From JBCDAP01 sp038747915 (GTDB lineage: Bacteria; Planctomycetota; Phycisphaerae; Phycisphaerales; UBA1924), in assembly GCA_038747915.1 (NCBI GenBank), contig JBCDJJ010000009.1, positions 3,388-67,387 on the forward strand: DNA of 64,000 nt, in the 5' to 3' direction. The position numbers and the translations under genes were made by a program. Below the pieces are notes generated by a model that did not search any database, was not told the DNA's origin, and worked only from the letters and a program-made list of their open reading frames with translations. This document shows, in pieces, positions 1 through 7,897 of the stretch; within the stretch, counting starts at the first letter, position 1, and each line of letters opens with the position of its first letter.

Positions 1-2182
1 GAGTGCCCGCATCGTCGGTGATGATCCGCGAGTTGCCGGTGAGGTTGGTCTGCTCGTTGGCATCGAGGTCACCGAGGCCGTCATCGCCTTGGAAGACGAA
101 CCACGAGGCGCCGTCGAAGAGCACACCCTGGCCGGCGGCGTTGCCGGTGTTGAAGTTGGCCACGAGGTCGTTGCCGAGGTTGCGGACCGCACCGCCGTTG
201 GCGTTGATGGTGTCGCCCTCGATGGTGAAGGTCGCCTGGCCACCGCCCATGGCGTCCTGGGTGTTGAAGGGAGCATCGATCTCGAGCGAGACGATGTCGT
301 TGGGAGCATCGTTGCGGAGCGTGAAGTTGGAGAGCGTGGAGGTGGTGCCGATGGAGAACGTCTGGGTGACGCCGTCGACCGCGTTGGTCACCGAGCCGGT
401 GCCGTTCTGGACACCCGTGAAGGTGCTGGTGTCGCCCACCAGGAACGCGCCGGCGCCGAGGGTGAGGGTGCCCGCACCGGCCAGCGTGCCGATGGTCTCG
501 GTCACACCGGCGCCGAGGGTCGCGGTGCCGCCGGTGTTCACGGTGACCGTCGCGGTATCGCCGACCGAGCCGCCGTTGAAGGTGGCGTTCACCGCGTTGT
601 TGACGGTGATGTTGGTGGTCGAATCGTCCGAGTCGGTGCCCGCGGCCCCGTCGTCATCATCGGTAAAGGCAACCGTGGCGGTGCCGCCGCCCTGGGTGTT
701 GTTCAGGGCGAGGGTGGTGCCGGCGTTGTTGCCAAGCTGAGCGTTGATGGTGAAGGTCTCACCACCGGCCACGTCGAGCGTGAAGGTCTCGTTGGCGAGG
801 ACGTTGAAGGTGTCGGCGTCGGTGCTGCCGACGGTCACCGAGTTCATGACGGTGAGGGTCGTGTTGCTCGCGGCGACACCGGTGCCGCCGTTGAAGGTGC
901 CCGCGCCGGCGCCGTTGAGGCTGAAGATCACATCGTCGTCGTCGCCGGCATCGGCGTCGTCAACACCGTTGATCGCCGAGTTGGCGGTGACGTTGACGGT
1001 GGTCGCGGTCTGGGTGTTCTGCACACCGTCGGCGTCGTTGACGCCGTCGCCCTCGCCGTCGACCAGCAGCGTGCCGCCCGCGAGGTTGATCGTGCCGCCG
1101 ATCGCGGCGAGCAGCGCATCGCCGTCGATCTCAGTGGTGCCCGAGGTGAGCGTGGCGTTGGAGATGGAATTGGTGTTGTTGGTGATCCGGACGGTGCCGG
1201 TCGCGTTGGCGTTGACGTTGTAGCCCGACATCGCGTCGCCGCCGGCCAGGATCGAGTTGATGGTGATCTGGTCGCCGGCGCCCGGGACGAGCGTGAAGGT
1301 ATCCATCGCGGCGACGGTGATGGTGTCGCCGACATCGAAGGTGACATCGGTGTTGGCGTTCAGCGTGAAGACGCCGCCGGCACCGCCCGCGTTCACCGCG
1401 ATGGCGTTGTCGGCGTCGTTGATGTTGAAGTTGTCGGTCTGAGGCGTGGTGCCGTTGAAGGTGATGCTGTCGCCGGGGCCGTCGCCGAAGACGAAGTTCT
1501 GGGTGAGGCCGAGGGCGCCGCCGGAGGTGTTGTTCAGGATGGCAGTGGTGGCAAAGAACTGGACGGTGCTGCCCGTGCCGAGCGAGTCGTTGTCGTTGAT
1601 GTTGGTGGTGCCGGCATCGGCGCCCGTGAAGAGGAAGTTGCCGGTGAGGGCCTTGGGTCCGAGCACGGAGAGCTCGAAGGTGCCGGTCTTCGAGAAGGTG
1701 CCGGCGCCGATGATGTCGGCATCGGTGTTGATGGTGAACAGACCGGTGCCGGTCCCGTCCATGCCGATGGTGTTGCCGTTGGTGTTGAGGTCGAACGCGG
1801 TGCCGCCCACGCCATCGCCGAAGTTCTGGGCGACGGTCGAGAGCATGTTGATGACGAAGTTGCCGCCGGCGATGATGTCGTCGTCGCCGCCGTCGCCCAC
1901 GAGCGTGTAGGTCGAGCCGCCGCTGAACGAGATCTGGCCGCCGCCCGCCACGGTGAGGTTGACATCGAGGATCAGGCCGGGTGCACCGGTGCCGGTGAAC
2001 TGAGCGTTCTCAGCGGCGCCGATCGCGTTATCGGCGGCGAGGGCCGCGGTGTAGTTGTCCTGGTCACCGATGAGGTCGTTGCCCTCGGAGTCGTCGAAGA
2101 CCTGGGCAATGGTGGTGCCCCCGAATGTGACCGCGAGACCGACGGCTGCAAGGAGTCGAGCCGTTGCCTTGGTGTTCGTCAT
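1..2182 (-). CDS. Giant secreted beta-repeat (autotransporter-like) protein, N-terminal part, truncated by window edge
   Basis: An open minus-strand frame runs from the ATG at 2182 to the window edge without a stop, giving more than 720 residues. It opens with a signal peptide (MTNTKATARLLAAVGLAV...TIAQ). The rest is low in charge and very rich in Gly, Asn, Thr, Asp and Val, with repeated patterns such as NNT, GAGTF, TVNVTAN and GDTITV. That composition is typical of right-handed beta-helix passenger domains of autotransporters and filamentous surface proteins. The C-terminus is outside the window, so the anchoring mode (beta-barrel or PEP-CTERM) is unknown. A purine-rich RBS (AAAGGTG) lies 7 nt before the ATG. 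Likely surface-exposed, adhesive or structural; the precise function cannot be read from the sequence. Confidence 0.8.
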   Translation of the reverse strand, partial: MTNTKATARLLAAVGLAVTFGGTTIAQVFDDSEGNDLIGDQDNYTAALAADNAIGAAENAQFTGTGAPGLILDVNLTVAGGGQISFSGGSTYTLVGDGGDDDIIAGGNFVINMLSTVAQNFGDGVGGTAFDLNTNGNTIGMDGTGTGLFTINTDADIIGAGTFSKTGTFELSVLGPKALTGNFLFTGADAGTTNINDNDSLGTGSTVQFFATTAILNNTSGGALGLTQNFVFGDGPGDSITFNGTTPQTDNFNINDADNAIAVNAGGAGGVFTLNANTDVTFDVGDTITVAAMDTFTLVPGAGDQITINSILAGGDAMSGYNVNANATGTVRITNNTNSISNATLTSGTTEIDGDALLAAIGGTINLAGGTLLVDGEGDGVNDADGVQNTQTATTVNVTANSAINGVDDADAGDDDDVIFSLNGAGAGTFNGGTGVAASNTTLTVMNSVTVGSTDADTFNVLANETFTLDVAGGETFTINAQLGNNAGTTLALNNTQGGGTATVAFTDDDDGAAGTDSDDSTTNITVNNAVNATFNGGSVGDTATVTVNTGGTATLGAGVTETIGTLAGAGTLTLGAGAFLVGDTSTFTGVQNGTGSVTNAVDGVTQTFSIGTTSTLSNFTLRNDAPNDIVSLEIDAPFNTQDAMGGGQATFTIEGDTINANGGAVRNLGNDLVANFNTGNAAGQGVLFDGASWFVFQGDDGLGDLDANEQTNLTGNSRIITDDAGT

Positions 2183-2195
2183 CTGATTCACCTTT

Positions 2196-2209
2196 CTCTC
2201 CGCAGAGAG
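2196..2209 (-). promoter_or_regulatory. Hairpin immediately upstream of the RBS of the giant secreted protein
   Basis: CTCTC at 2196-2200 and GAGAG at 2205-2209 form a 5-bp stem with a 4-nt loop. On the mRNA it abuts the AAAGGTG ribosome-binding site and could tune initiation. It is short and may be chance. Confidence 0.35.
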
Positions 2210-2303
2210 GCTGTATGAGAGACCTGTTCACCGATCGCCCCGCGTCCATCTCGCGGGAGAAGGCGTCGGCTTCCGTGCCGTGACACGCGCGGCGAAGTTG
2301 CCG

Positions 2304-2335
2304 CTCACTATGCGCCCCCCAAATTACATAGTGAG
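2304..2335. promoter_or_regulatory. Perfect 9-bp inverted repeat, candidate operator or leader stem
   Basis: CTCACTATG (2304-2312) and CATAGTGAG (2327-2335) are exact reverse complements separated by 14 nt. The centre-to-centre spacing of about 23 nt (two helical turns) would suit a dimeric repressor. If transcribed, it is a stem-loop about 120-150 nt upstream of the start at 2182. Confidence 0.5.
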
Positions 2336-2466
2336 GGCTTACTTGGCAATCAGAGCACGAAATCGGCTCGTTGGCAAGTTCGCCTTTGCGATCCCCTCTC
2401 CCGAATGGGCCGAGTCGCCGAACTGGCTTCCGTGGCGCACCGCCTGCGCCCAGGCTGAGCGGCCAA

Positions 2467-2488
2467 TTCTGCGGTATCCACCGCAGAA
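2467..2488 (-). terminator. Strong 9-bp stem-loop downstream of the Coq4-type gene
   Basis: TTCTGCGGT (2467-2475) pairs perfectly with ACCGCAGAA (2480-2488) around a 4-nt loop. It starts 57 nt after the stop of the 2545-3396 gene on the minus strand. It has no T-tract, so it may act as a factor-dependent terminator or 3'-end stabiliser. Confidence 0.45.
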
Positions 2489-2544
2489 AATTCAAGACAT
2501 CCACACGACCGAGCGCGTATTTGGATTTTGATCGGATTGCTGTA

Positions 2545-3396
2545 CTACGCACGGGCCTGCGAGGATCCCCTTGGCGTGACACGGAATTGGTCGTGATCCC
2601 GCGGACAGTCGTCGGCGGGCATGTACCCCACTTTCACACGAGCACTGGGCAGCATCTCGGCCATGGCCATGTCGTTCGGTGTTGGACCGCCGAGCGTGAC
2701 GTCGACGTGGGAGCCGTCTGGGGCGATCGGGGCCACCTGAAGCTCTCGGCGGAGCTCGAGGACCGGGCGGTCCCAGTGCTCCTCCCACTTCATGGCCAGG
2801 AGCGGGCTGGCCCGGAGCCCGAGCTGATAGCCGATACTGATCGAGTGGAGGCAAGCGGCGTACTGCTCGGGACTGGAGAGCATGTACCGGAAGATGCCGC
2901 CGGCACAGATGGCAGCTGCCATCGGCCGGTGGGTCTGGGCGAGTTCGACCGCTTTGACGCAGATCTCCCCGAGCGGGGTCGTGGTGAACCCGGTGACGAC
3001 GTGCCAGATGTCGTGCGTCTGGCGGATCCGCATCATGACATAATCGGTGTCGTCCTTGACGTCGATCTTGCGATAGTAGTCGGGGTCGTAGCCCATCGAG
3101 TCGAGGTGCTCGACGTACTCGCGGCCGAGGGTGCCGGCCTCGAGCGTGCGGAGGGCCTCGGTGTCGGGGACGGGCTGGAGGTACCGCTCGTTGATCATGG
3201 CTGCGACGCCGGGGTTGCGGGCGACGAAGTCGGTGAGCTCGCGGGTGACGGGGAACTTCCGGAGCCCATCCTCGATGTCGAAGACGCTCTCGGTGTGCTC
3301 GGGGTCTCGGAGCATGCCGATCGCGCCCTTGAGGCCGGTGAGGTAGGTCGCGTGCGTGTGGTGCTTGGTGTGGTGCGCGAGGAGCTTTTCGAGCAT
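2545..3396 (-). CDS. Coq4-family protein (HDxxHx11E metal site)
   Basis: 283 residues with the family's signature zinc motif: H128-D-I-W-H132, then 11 residues and E144. The flanking text (GYDPDYYRKIDVKDDTDYVMMRIRQ...) and the helical C-terminal half ending in a SIGYQLG segment also fit Coq4. In eukaryotes and some proteobacteria Coq4 acts in ubiquinone ring modification and complex Q organisation. No other quinone gene is in the window, and planctomycetes are mostly menaquinone users, so the substrate here is open. It is preceded by a GGAGCC RBS and transcribed with pyrH upstream on the same strand (111-nt gap). Family call is firm; pathway role is inferred. Confidence 0.8.
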   Translation of the reverse strand: MLEKLLAHHTKHHTHATYLTGLKGAIGMLRDPEHTESVFDIEDGLRKFPVTRELTDFVARNPGVAAMINERYLQPVPDTEALRTLEAGTLGREYVEHLDSMGYDPDYYRKIDVKDDTDYVMMRIRQTHDIWHVVTGFTTTPLGEICVKAVELAQTHRPMAAAICAGGIFRYMLSSPEQYAACLHSISIGYQLGLRASPLLAMKWEEHWDRPVLELRRELQVAPIAPDGSHVDVTLGGPTPNDMAMAEMLPSARVKVGYMPADDCPRDHDQFRVTPRGSSQARA

Positions 3397-3507
3397 CGAC
3401 GGGCTCCGTCACATCGGGGCGGGTGGCGCGGCTCCCTCACGATGCAGTGTCGCGAACGGTGACCGCGGTGCCAAGCACGATGTCATGTCGATCGTGTATC
3501 GACCCGT

Positions 3508-4224
3508 TCAGGGTGTCACGAGCGTGCCGATCGGCTCGCCGCGGACCACGCGGGCGGTGTTGCCCGATGCTGCGAAGTCGAACACGACGAGCCCGATGCC
3601 CTGGCTCTGGCACATGGCGAGGGCCGTGAGGTCCATGACGCCGAGGCGGCGCTCGAGGGCCTCGGCGAAGGTGAGCGTGTCGAAACGTGTGGCCGATGCA
3701 TCCTTCTTAGGATCGGCGGAGTAGACCCCATCGACCTTGGTCGCTTTGAGGACCGCGTCGCACCCGAGTTCGGCGGCCCGCAGGGCAGCGGTGGTGTCGG
3801 TCGTGAAGAACGGGTGGCCGACGCCGCCCGCGCAGATGACGACGCGACCCGCTTCGAGCGAGGCGAGCGCCGCGCGTCGCTCGAAGCGGCGCACGACGCC
3901 TGGAATCTCGAGCGCGGCGACGCAGTCCGCGGGCTGCCCGACGTGCTCGAGCGCCTCGCGGAGGGCGAGGCCATTGATGATGGTGCCGAGCATGCCCATG
4001 TGGTCGGCGGTGGCACGCTCGATCAGCCCGCTTTCGGCCAGCGTGCCTCCCCGGATGATGTTGCCGCCCCCGATGACCACCGCCACCTGCGCGTGCGCCG
4101 CGGCCGATGCGACTTCTGCTGCGATCGAGCGCAGGGCATCGGCATCGTGGCCGAACCCGCCCGGTGCGCACAGCGACTCCCCGGTGAGCTTGAGCAGGAC
4201 ACGATGGAGAACGCGGTGGGACAC
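3508..4224 (-). CDS. pyrH: UMP kinase
   Basis: Phosphorylates UMP to UDP in pyrimidine nucleotide synthesis; a cytoplasmic amino-acid-kinase-fold hexamer. The sequence shows LLKLTGES at the N-terminus, the VIGGGNIIRGG phosphate loop, MLGTIINGLAL, and FFTTDTTAALRAAELGCDAVLKATKVDGVYSADP split over the nucleotide site, all standard for bacterial PyrH. Starting at the GTG at 4224 gives 238 residues, the usual length. A TTG at 4269 in the same frame would add 15 residues that do not resemble the family. frr and tsf, its common neighbours, are absent. Confidence 0.93.
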   Translation of the reverse strand: MSHRVLHRVLLKLTGESLCAPGGFGHDADALRSIAAEVASAAAHAQVAVVIGGGNIIRGGTLAESGLIERATADHMGMLGTIINGLALREALEHVGQPADCVAALEIPGVVRRFERRAALASLEAGRVVICAGGVGHPFFTTDTTAALRAAELGCDAVLKATKVDGVYSADPKKDASATRFDTLTFAEALERRLGVMDLTALAMCQSQGIGLVVFDFAASGNTARVVRGEPIGTLVTP

Positions 4225-4315
4225 GCAGGCATTGCACGGGGATTGGTGGTCCGCGTCAATATCAGCCAAGTTCGGCCACCAGTGTGGTGCGGGGGGCGAT
4301 GCCGATCGACCGATC

Positions 4316-4321
4316 TAGGAT
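4316..4321 (+). promoter_or_regulatory. -10 box of a leaderless promoter for the vWA-ExbBD operon
   Basis: TAGGAT ends 6 nt before the ATG at 4328, placing transcription start at or beside the start codon. No Shine-Dalgarno is present. The same TAnnnT-N6/7-start layout recurs at nine other genes in the window. Confidence 0.5.
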
Positions 4322-4327
4322 GGTGTT

Positions 4328-5281
4328 ATGCACGCCGTCGCACTCGGCCGCTCGCAGACCCCCAACCGCCGCGCGTTTCGTGTGGTGCTGCGTTTCGCAG
4401 CGGGCCTGTCGGTGGCGGTCCACCTGGCGTTGATCGTGTGGTTCGCATTGTTCGGCGTGGCCGAGCCGGCTCAGCTGGGTCGGGCGGCCCCGCCGCCGGC
4501 CGAGGCCGCGGTGCTGGTGGAGCAGCCGCTCGAGCAAGCGGTCTTCACGGAGCTCTCGCTCGACCTGCCGCAGGTCACCGCGGGCGACATCGGCGATGTG
4601 CGCGTGCAGGCGGAGCTCTCCGAGCTGTCGCTGGAATCGTTGCCGAACCTCTCGAGCGAGCTGGCGCCGGGATCGACGGGCGAGGGTGACGCCGACGGGC
4701 TCGATGGTGGCGGTGCCGGCTCGGGCGGTTCGGCCTCGTTCTTTGGCGTCGAGGCGTCGGGTCAGCGGTTCGCGTTCATCCTCGACTTCTCCTCGTCGAT
4801 GCGGTCGAACGGCCGGATCGAGACGCTCCGCGTGGAGCTGGCGGAGTCGCTCGACTCGCTGCATCCGGGTGCGGAGTTTCGTGTCGTGCTGTTCGCCGAT
4901 GAAGAGGACGCGTTCGACATCACAGGCGGCGACTGGCAGCCGGCCAACGACCGAGCGCGGAGCGAGGCGCTGCGGTTCGTGAATCGCCGGGATCCTGGCG
5001 GGGGGACCGAGCCCCTGCCCGCGTTCGAGCAGGTGTTCGCGGTGCGGCCGGCGCCGGACGCGGTGTACTTCATGACCGATGGCGAGTTCCGCGTGTCGGG
5101 CGAGTCGGGCGTGGTCGCTGCTGCATCGGCGCTGCTTCGGGTGCGGCGGGATGCGCGCGCCCGCTCGGTGATTCACACGCTGCTGCTCGGCCATCGCACG
5201 AACGACACGGAGCGCGCGATGCGACTGATCGCCCAGGAGACCGGCGGACGGTTCCAGGCGGTGGGGAGCGGGTCGCGGTGA
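4328..5281 (+). CDS. TonB-like anchored von Willebrand factor A protein
   Basis: 317 residues. Residues about 19-42 form one transmembrane helix containing S28-VAV-H32, matching the SxxxH motif by which TonB and TolA engage ExbB/TolQ. An Ala/Pro-rich periplasmic linker and a Gly-rich stretch follow, then a vWA domain from about residue 145 with an intact MIDAS: D153-F-S155-S-S157, T227 in GGGTEP, and MTDGEF. The usual TonB C-terminal domain is missing. It is first in an operon with ExbB and two ExbD genes, so it is probably a proton-motive-force-driven periplasmic protein with a metal-dependent ligand-binding head. The ligand is unknown. Its TGA overlaps the next start (GTGA). Confidence 0.8.
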   Translation: MHAVALGRSQTPNRRAFRVVLRFAAGLSVAVHLALIVWFALFGVAEPAQLGRAAPPPAEAAVLVEQPLEQAVFTELSLDLPQVTAGDIGDVRVQAELSELSLESLPNLSSELAPGSTGEGDADGLDGGGAGSGGSASFFGVEASGQRFAFILDFSSSMRSNGRIETLRVELAESLDSLHPGAEFRVVLFADEEDAFDITGGDWQPANDRARSEALRFVNRRDPGGGTEPLPAFEQVFAVRPAPDAVYFMTDGEFRVSGESGVVAAASALLRVRRDARARSVIHTLLLGHRTNDTERAMRLIAQETGGRFQAVGSGSR

Positions 5282-6330
5282 TTGTCCGCATCTCAGCGCT
5301 CGCGATCGCGCTCCTCGCGGGCGTCGTCCCGTGTGCGAGCGCCGATGTTGTGGTGCGCACGGGCGAGCGGATCGAGGCCGAGGTGCTCGAGGTCTCGCTT
5401 GACGGGGTGGTCGTTCGGGGTGGTCGTGCGCTGCGGATCGACGAGGTTCGGGCGGTCGAAGGGCCGATGGCAGAAGCATGGGCCACGATCGAGGACGATG
5501 CGGATGCGCTCTGGCGCGCGCGCACAAGGCTTCAGCGGGATGACGCGGCCCTTGCGTGTCCGGTGCTCCGGGAGTTTGCTGATCGGTTCGACGCCGGTGA
5601 TCGCGCGGAGGTGGCGCACGAGGCCGGATCGCAGACAGCGTTGCTCGTCGCGGAAGGGCTGGTGCGGTGTGCGCTCTCGGAGGGCGACGATGTCTCGGCT
5701 GCTCGGGCGTGGGTGCGGTGGCGGGCGGAGGCGAGCGGCGCGGCCCGCACTCCTCGGCTCCACTTCCCCGGTGCCGAGGCCATCGACCGGGCCACTGGGG
5801 TGTGCCCGCGTTTGATGCCGCTCGTGGTGAGCGAGGCCGCGGCCGAGGTGCTGACATCGGCGAGCCGGTCGGGCTCGGCGATCGATGCGGTGCGCCGCCC
5901 TGGGCTTGACGGGCCCACTTCGGAGTTGCTGGACGCGATCGCGCGCACAGAAGATGACGATGCCGGCGCGCGGGCTGCAGCCCGGACCGCGCTGGCGCGG
6001 CTCACCGAGCAGTCTGGTGGGACGTGGCGGGAAGCGTGGGCGCGGACGGCGCGGGGCCTCTCGCTCCTGGCCGATGCTTCGGATGACGAGGCGCGCGACG
6101 CAGCGTTGCTCGAGCTCGCGCATGTGCCCGCCAGATTCTCTGAGTCGCTCCCCGAGCTTGCCTATGCATGCCGCGCCCGCCTTGCTGCCGAGCTTGCGCG
6201 ACGCGGCGAGCATGGTGCCGCGGACGCGGTGGCGCAGCCGCTCCGCGACGAGCCTCAAGCCGCGGTCGCCCGCCGGTGGCTCGACCAGACGATGACCCAC
6301 GATCACCCGCACGAGGATTCCACCCCATGA
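5278..6330 (+). CDS. Exported helical protein of the vWA-ExbBD operon, unknown function
   Basis: 350 residues from the GTG at 5278, translationally coupled by 4 nt to the vWA gene. A signal peptide (LAIALLAGVVPCASA) is followed by a small beta segment (VVVRTGERIEAEVLEV, VVRGGRALRIDEV) of a type common in planctomycete secreted proteins, then an Ala/Arg-rich alpha-helical region resembling degenerate TPR repeats. No catalytic motif is visible. Position between the vWA and ExbB genes suggests a periplasmic part of the same complex; this is inference from context only. Confidence 0.65.
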   Translation: MIVRISALAIALLAGVVPCASADVVVRTGERIEAEVLEVSLDGVVVRGGRALRIDEVRAVEGPMAEAWATIEDDADALWRARTRLQRDDAALACPVLREFADRFDAGDRAEVAHEAGSQTALLVAEGLVRCALSEGDDVSAARAWVRWRAEASGAARTPRLHFPGAEAIDRATGVCPRLMPLVVSEAAAEVLTSASRSGSAIDAVRRPGLDGPTSELLDAIARTEDDDAGARAAARTALARLTEQSGGTWREAWARTARGLSLLADASDDEARDAALLELAHVPARFSESLPELAYACRARLAAELARRGEHGAADAVAQPLRDEPQAAVARRWLDQTMTHDHPHEDSTP

Positions 6331-7025
6331 TGCTGCTTGCCCACGCATGGACGCTCGCTCAGCAGACGCCCGATGAGCCGCAGGCGGTGCCGCTGCTCGA
6401 CTTCGTGCTCGCGGGCGGCGTGATCGGCGGCGTGATCATCGCGCTCTCGGTGGTGGCACTGGCGCTGGTGGTGATGCACCTGGTGCAGATCCGTGCAGCG
6501 GCGTTCGCGCCGCCCGAGCTGGTGACCGAGCTCGACGAGCTGCTGCACACGGGGGAGCCGAAGGCGGACGCGGCGCTCGAGCTGTGCGCCGAGCCCGCGA
6601 ACCGGTGCATGCTGACCGCGGTGCTCGGCGCGGGGCTGGACCGGGCGCGGCGGTCGGCGCTGGGCGCGTTGGAGCTGCGCTCGTCGATGGAGGAGGCCGC
6701 GGCCGCGGAGGTCGCGCGGTTCTATCGCTCGACGGATGCACTGGCGCTCATCGCGGCGATCGCGCCGATGCTCGGGCTGCTCGGCACCGTGGTCGGCATC
6801 AACGGGGCCTTCGGCACGATCTCGTCGACCGAGGGGTTCGCGCGGCAGGAGCAGCTCGCCGGCGATATCTCGCTCGCGCTCACCACCACCATCATGGGTC
6901 TCGTCCTCGCCATCCCCGCGACCGCGGGCGTGACGTTCTTCCGTAACCGCATCGACGGGCTCGCCCAGTTGGCCGGGGACGAGGCCGAGCGACTGGCGGC
7001 GCCGGTCGAGCAGCACGCCGACTGA
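6327..7025 (+). CDS. MotA/TolQ/ExbB-type proton channel protein
   Basis: 232 residues; ATG at 6327 overlaps the previous TGA (ATGA). It has three transmembrane helices: LAGGVIGGVIIALSVVAL near residue 27, IAPMLGLLGTVVGINGAFG near 150 and TTTIMGLVLAIPATAGV near 185. The GLLGTVxG motif and the Thr-rich third helix are diagnostic of ExbB/TolQ. It should form the pentameric inner-membrane ring that houses the ExbD helices and converts proton flow into motion of a TonB-like partner, here most likely the vWA protein. A short N-terminal segment precedes TM1. Confidence 0.92.
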   Translation: MMLLAHAWTLAQQTPDEPQAVPLLDFVLAGGVIGGVIIALSVVALALVVMHLVQIRAAAFAPPELVTELDELLHTGEPKADAALELCAEPANRCMLTAVLGAGLDRARRSALGALELRSSMEEAAAAEVARFYRSTDALALIAAIAPMLGLLGTVVGINGAFGTISSTEGFARQEQLAGDISLALTTTIMGLVLAIPATAGVTFFRNRIDGLAQLAGDEAERLAAPVEQHAD

Positions 7026-7043
7026 CCATCTGTTTCCACCGCG

Positions 7044-7484
7044 ATGAAGCTCACCACCCCACACACGCGACCGCGCACCGCGCCGCCGGACATCACCGCG
7101 ATGGTGGATGTGGTCTTTCTGCTCATCATCTTCTTCCTCACCACGCTCTCGATGGAGGAGCTGGAGCGCGACCGGCTCGACCTGCCGCGGCAGTCGGGCG
7201 AGCGGGAGTCGGTCGAGCTGCCACCGGGCATCGTGATCAATATTCGCAGTGACGCGACGATCGTGGTGGAGAGCCGCGTGCTCACACTGGCGGAGACGCT
7301 CTCGATGATCTCGGCGACGATCGACGAGACGCCGGGCGGAGCGGTGGCGCTCGAGGTGCTCGTCCGGCCGGATCGCTCGGCGCCGCTCGCCGCGGTGAAC
7401 AATCTCGCGCGTGGCCTTGTCGATCGCGGCGTGCAGCGGTGGCGTATCGCCACGAACCCGGTATCGACGGGGGCGACCCCATGA
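7044..7484 (+). CDS. ExbD/TolR-type biopolymer transport protein (first copy)
   Basis: 146 residues, 18 nt after exbB. Its single N-terminal helix carries the family's essential Asp (D22 in ITAMVDVVFLLIIFFL). A periplasmic domain with the alternating beta/alpha pattern of ExbD/TolR follows (VVINIRSDATIVV..., then ALEVLVRPDRSAPLAAVNNL). It pairs inside the ExbB ring and carries the proton. Its ATGA stop overlaps the start of the second exbD. Confidence 0.92.
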   Translation: MKLTTPHTRPRTAPPDITAMVDVVFLLIIFFLTTLSMEELERDRLDLPRQSGERESVELPPGIVINIRSDATIVVESRVLTLAETLSMISATIDETPGGAVALEVLVRPDRSAPLAAVNNLARGLVDRGVQRWRIATNPVSTGATP

Positions 7485-7897
7485 TCGTCAAACGACCGAG
7501 CCGTCACCGTGGTGTTCGCCCCGCCAACGCCCTCGTGCCGATGATCGATGTGGTGTTCCTGCTGCTCGTCTACTTCTTGCAGACCTCGACGTACATCCCG
7601 CCGGAGGGGGCGCTGCGGCCGGCGCTCGAGGCGGACAGCGAGCGTGGCACCGCGAGCGCGGACTTCCAGCCGTTGATCGTCGAGGTCGCGGTGTTCGACG
7701 GTCGAGAGGGCTTCCGGCTCGGCCCGCGGGTGCTGTTCGATGCCGATGAGCTCCGGGCGGTGCTCGAGCCGCTTCCCAAGCACGGCGGTGTGTTCGTGAA
7801 GGGCTCGGACGATATCTCGGTGGCCCCCGCCGCAGCGGCGCTGCAGGCCGCCCGCGATGCGGGCTTTCTACGGGTGACATATGTGCCGGCGCGGTGA
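7481..7897 (+). CDS. ExbD/TolR-type biopolymer transport protein (second copy)
   Basis: 138 residues from ATG 7481, coupled by 4 nt to the first exbD. The helix LVPMIDVVFLLLVYFLQTS contains the proton-carrying D23. The periplasmic domain ends in VFVKGSDDISVAPAAAALQ and FLRVTYVP, matching the ExbD fold. Two different ExbD proteins next to one ExbB suggest a heterodimeric ExbD pair in the channel, seen in several planctomycete and delta-proteobacterial clusters. The last 17 nt overlap the next gene. Confidence 0.9.
   Translation: MIVKRPSRHRGVRPANALVPMIDVVFLLLVYFLQTSTYIPPEGALRPALEADSERGTASADFQPLIVEVAVFDGREGFRLGPRVLFDADELRAVLEPLPKHGGVFVKGSDDISVAPAAAALQAARDAGFLRVTYVPAR

Larger units (their letters stand above)
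2183..2544. other. 362-nt intergenic leader/promoter region upstream of the giant secreted protein
   Basis: No gene is seen here; ORFs in this stretch lack RBS and family features. It holds three inverted repeats (listed separately at 2196-2209, 2304-2335 and 2467-2488). A weak sigma70-like pair can be read on the minus strand (TTGCCA, 17-nt spacer, TCTGAT, about 2374 to 2346). The region is less GC-rich than the flanking genes, as expected for a promoter plus 5' leader serving the 2182 start. Confidence 0.5.

Noticed and set aside
89..2218. A 709-residue open frame on the plus strand over the giant secreted protein
   Set aside because: Composition (Gly/Val/Arg/Glu monotony, no signal or domain) is that of an antisense shadow; the minus frame has signal peptide, RBS and beta-repeat pattern.
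4262..5857. 531-residue minus-strand frame across the vWA gene
   Set aside because: Arg/Pro/Ala-rich with no motif, antisense to the vWA MIDAS and two coupled genes; a high-GC shadow.
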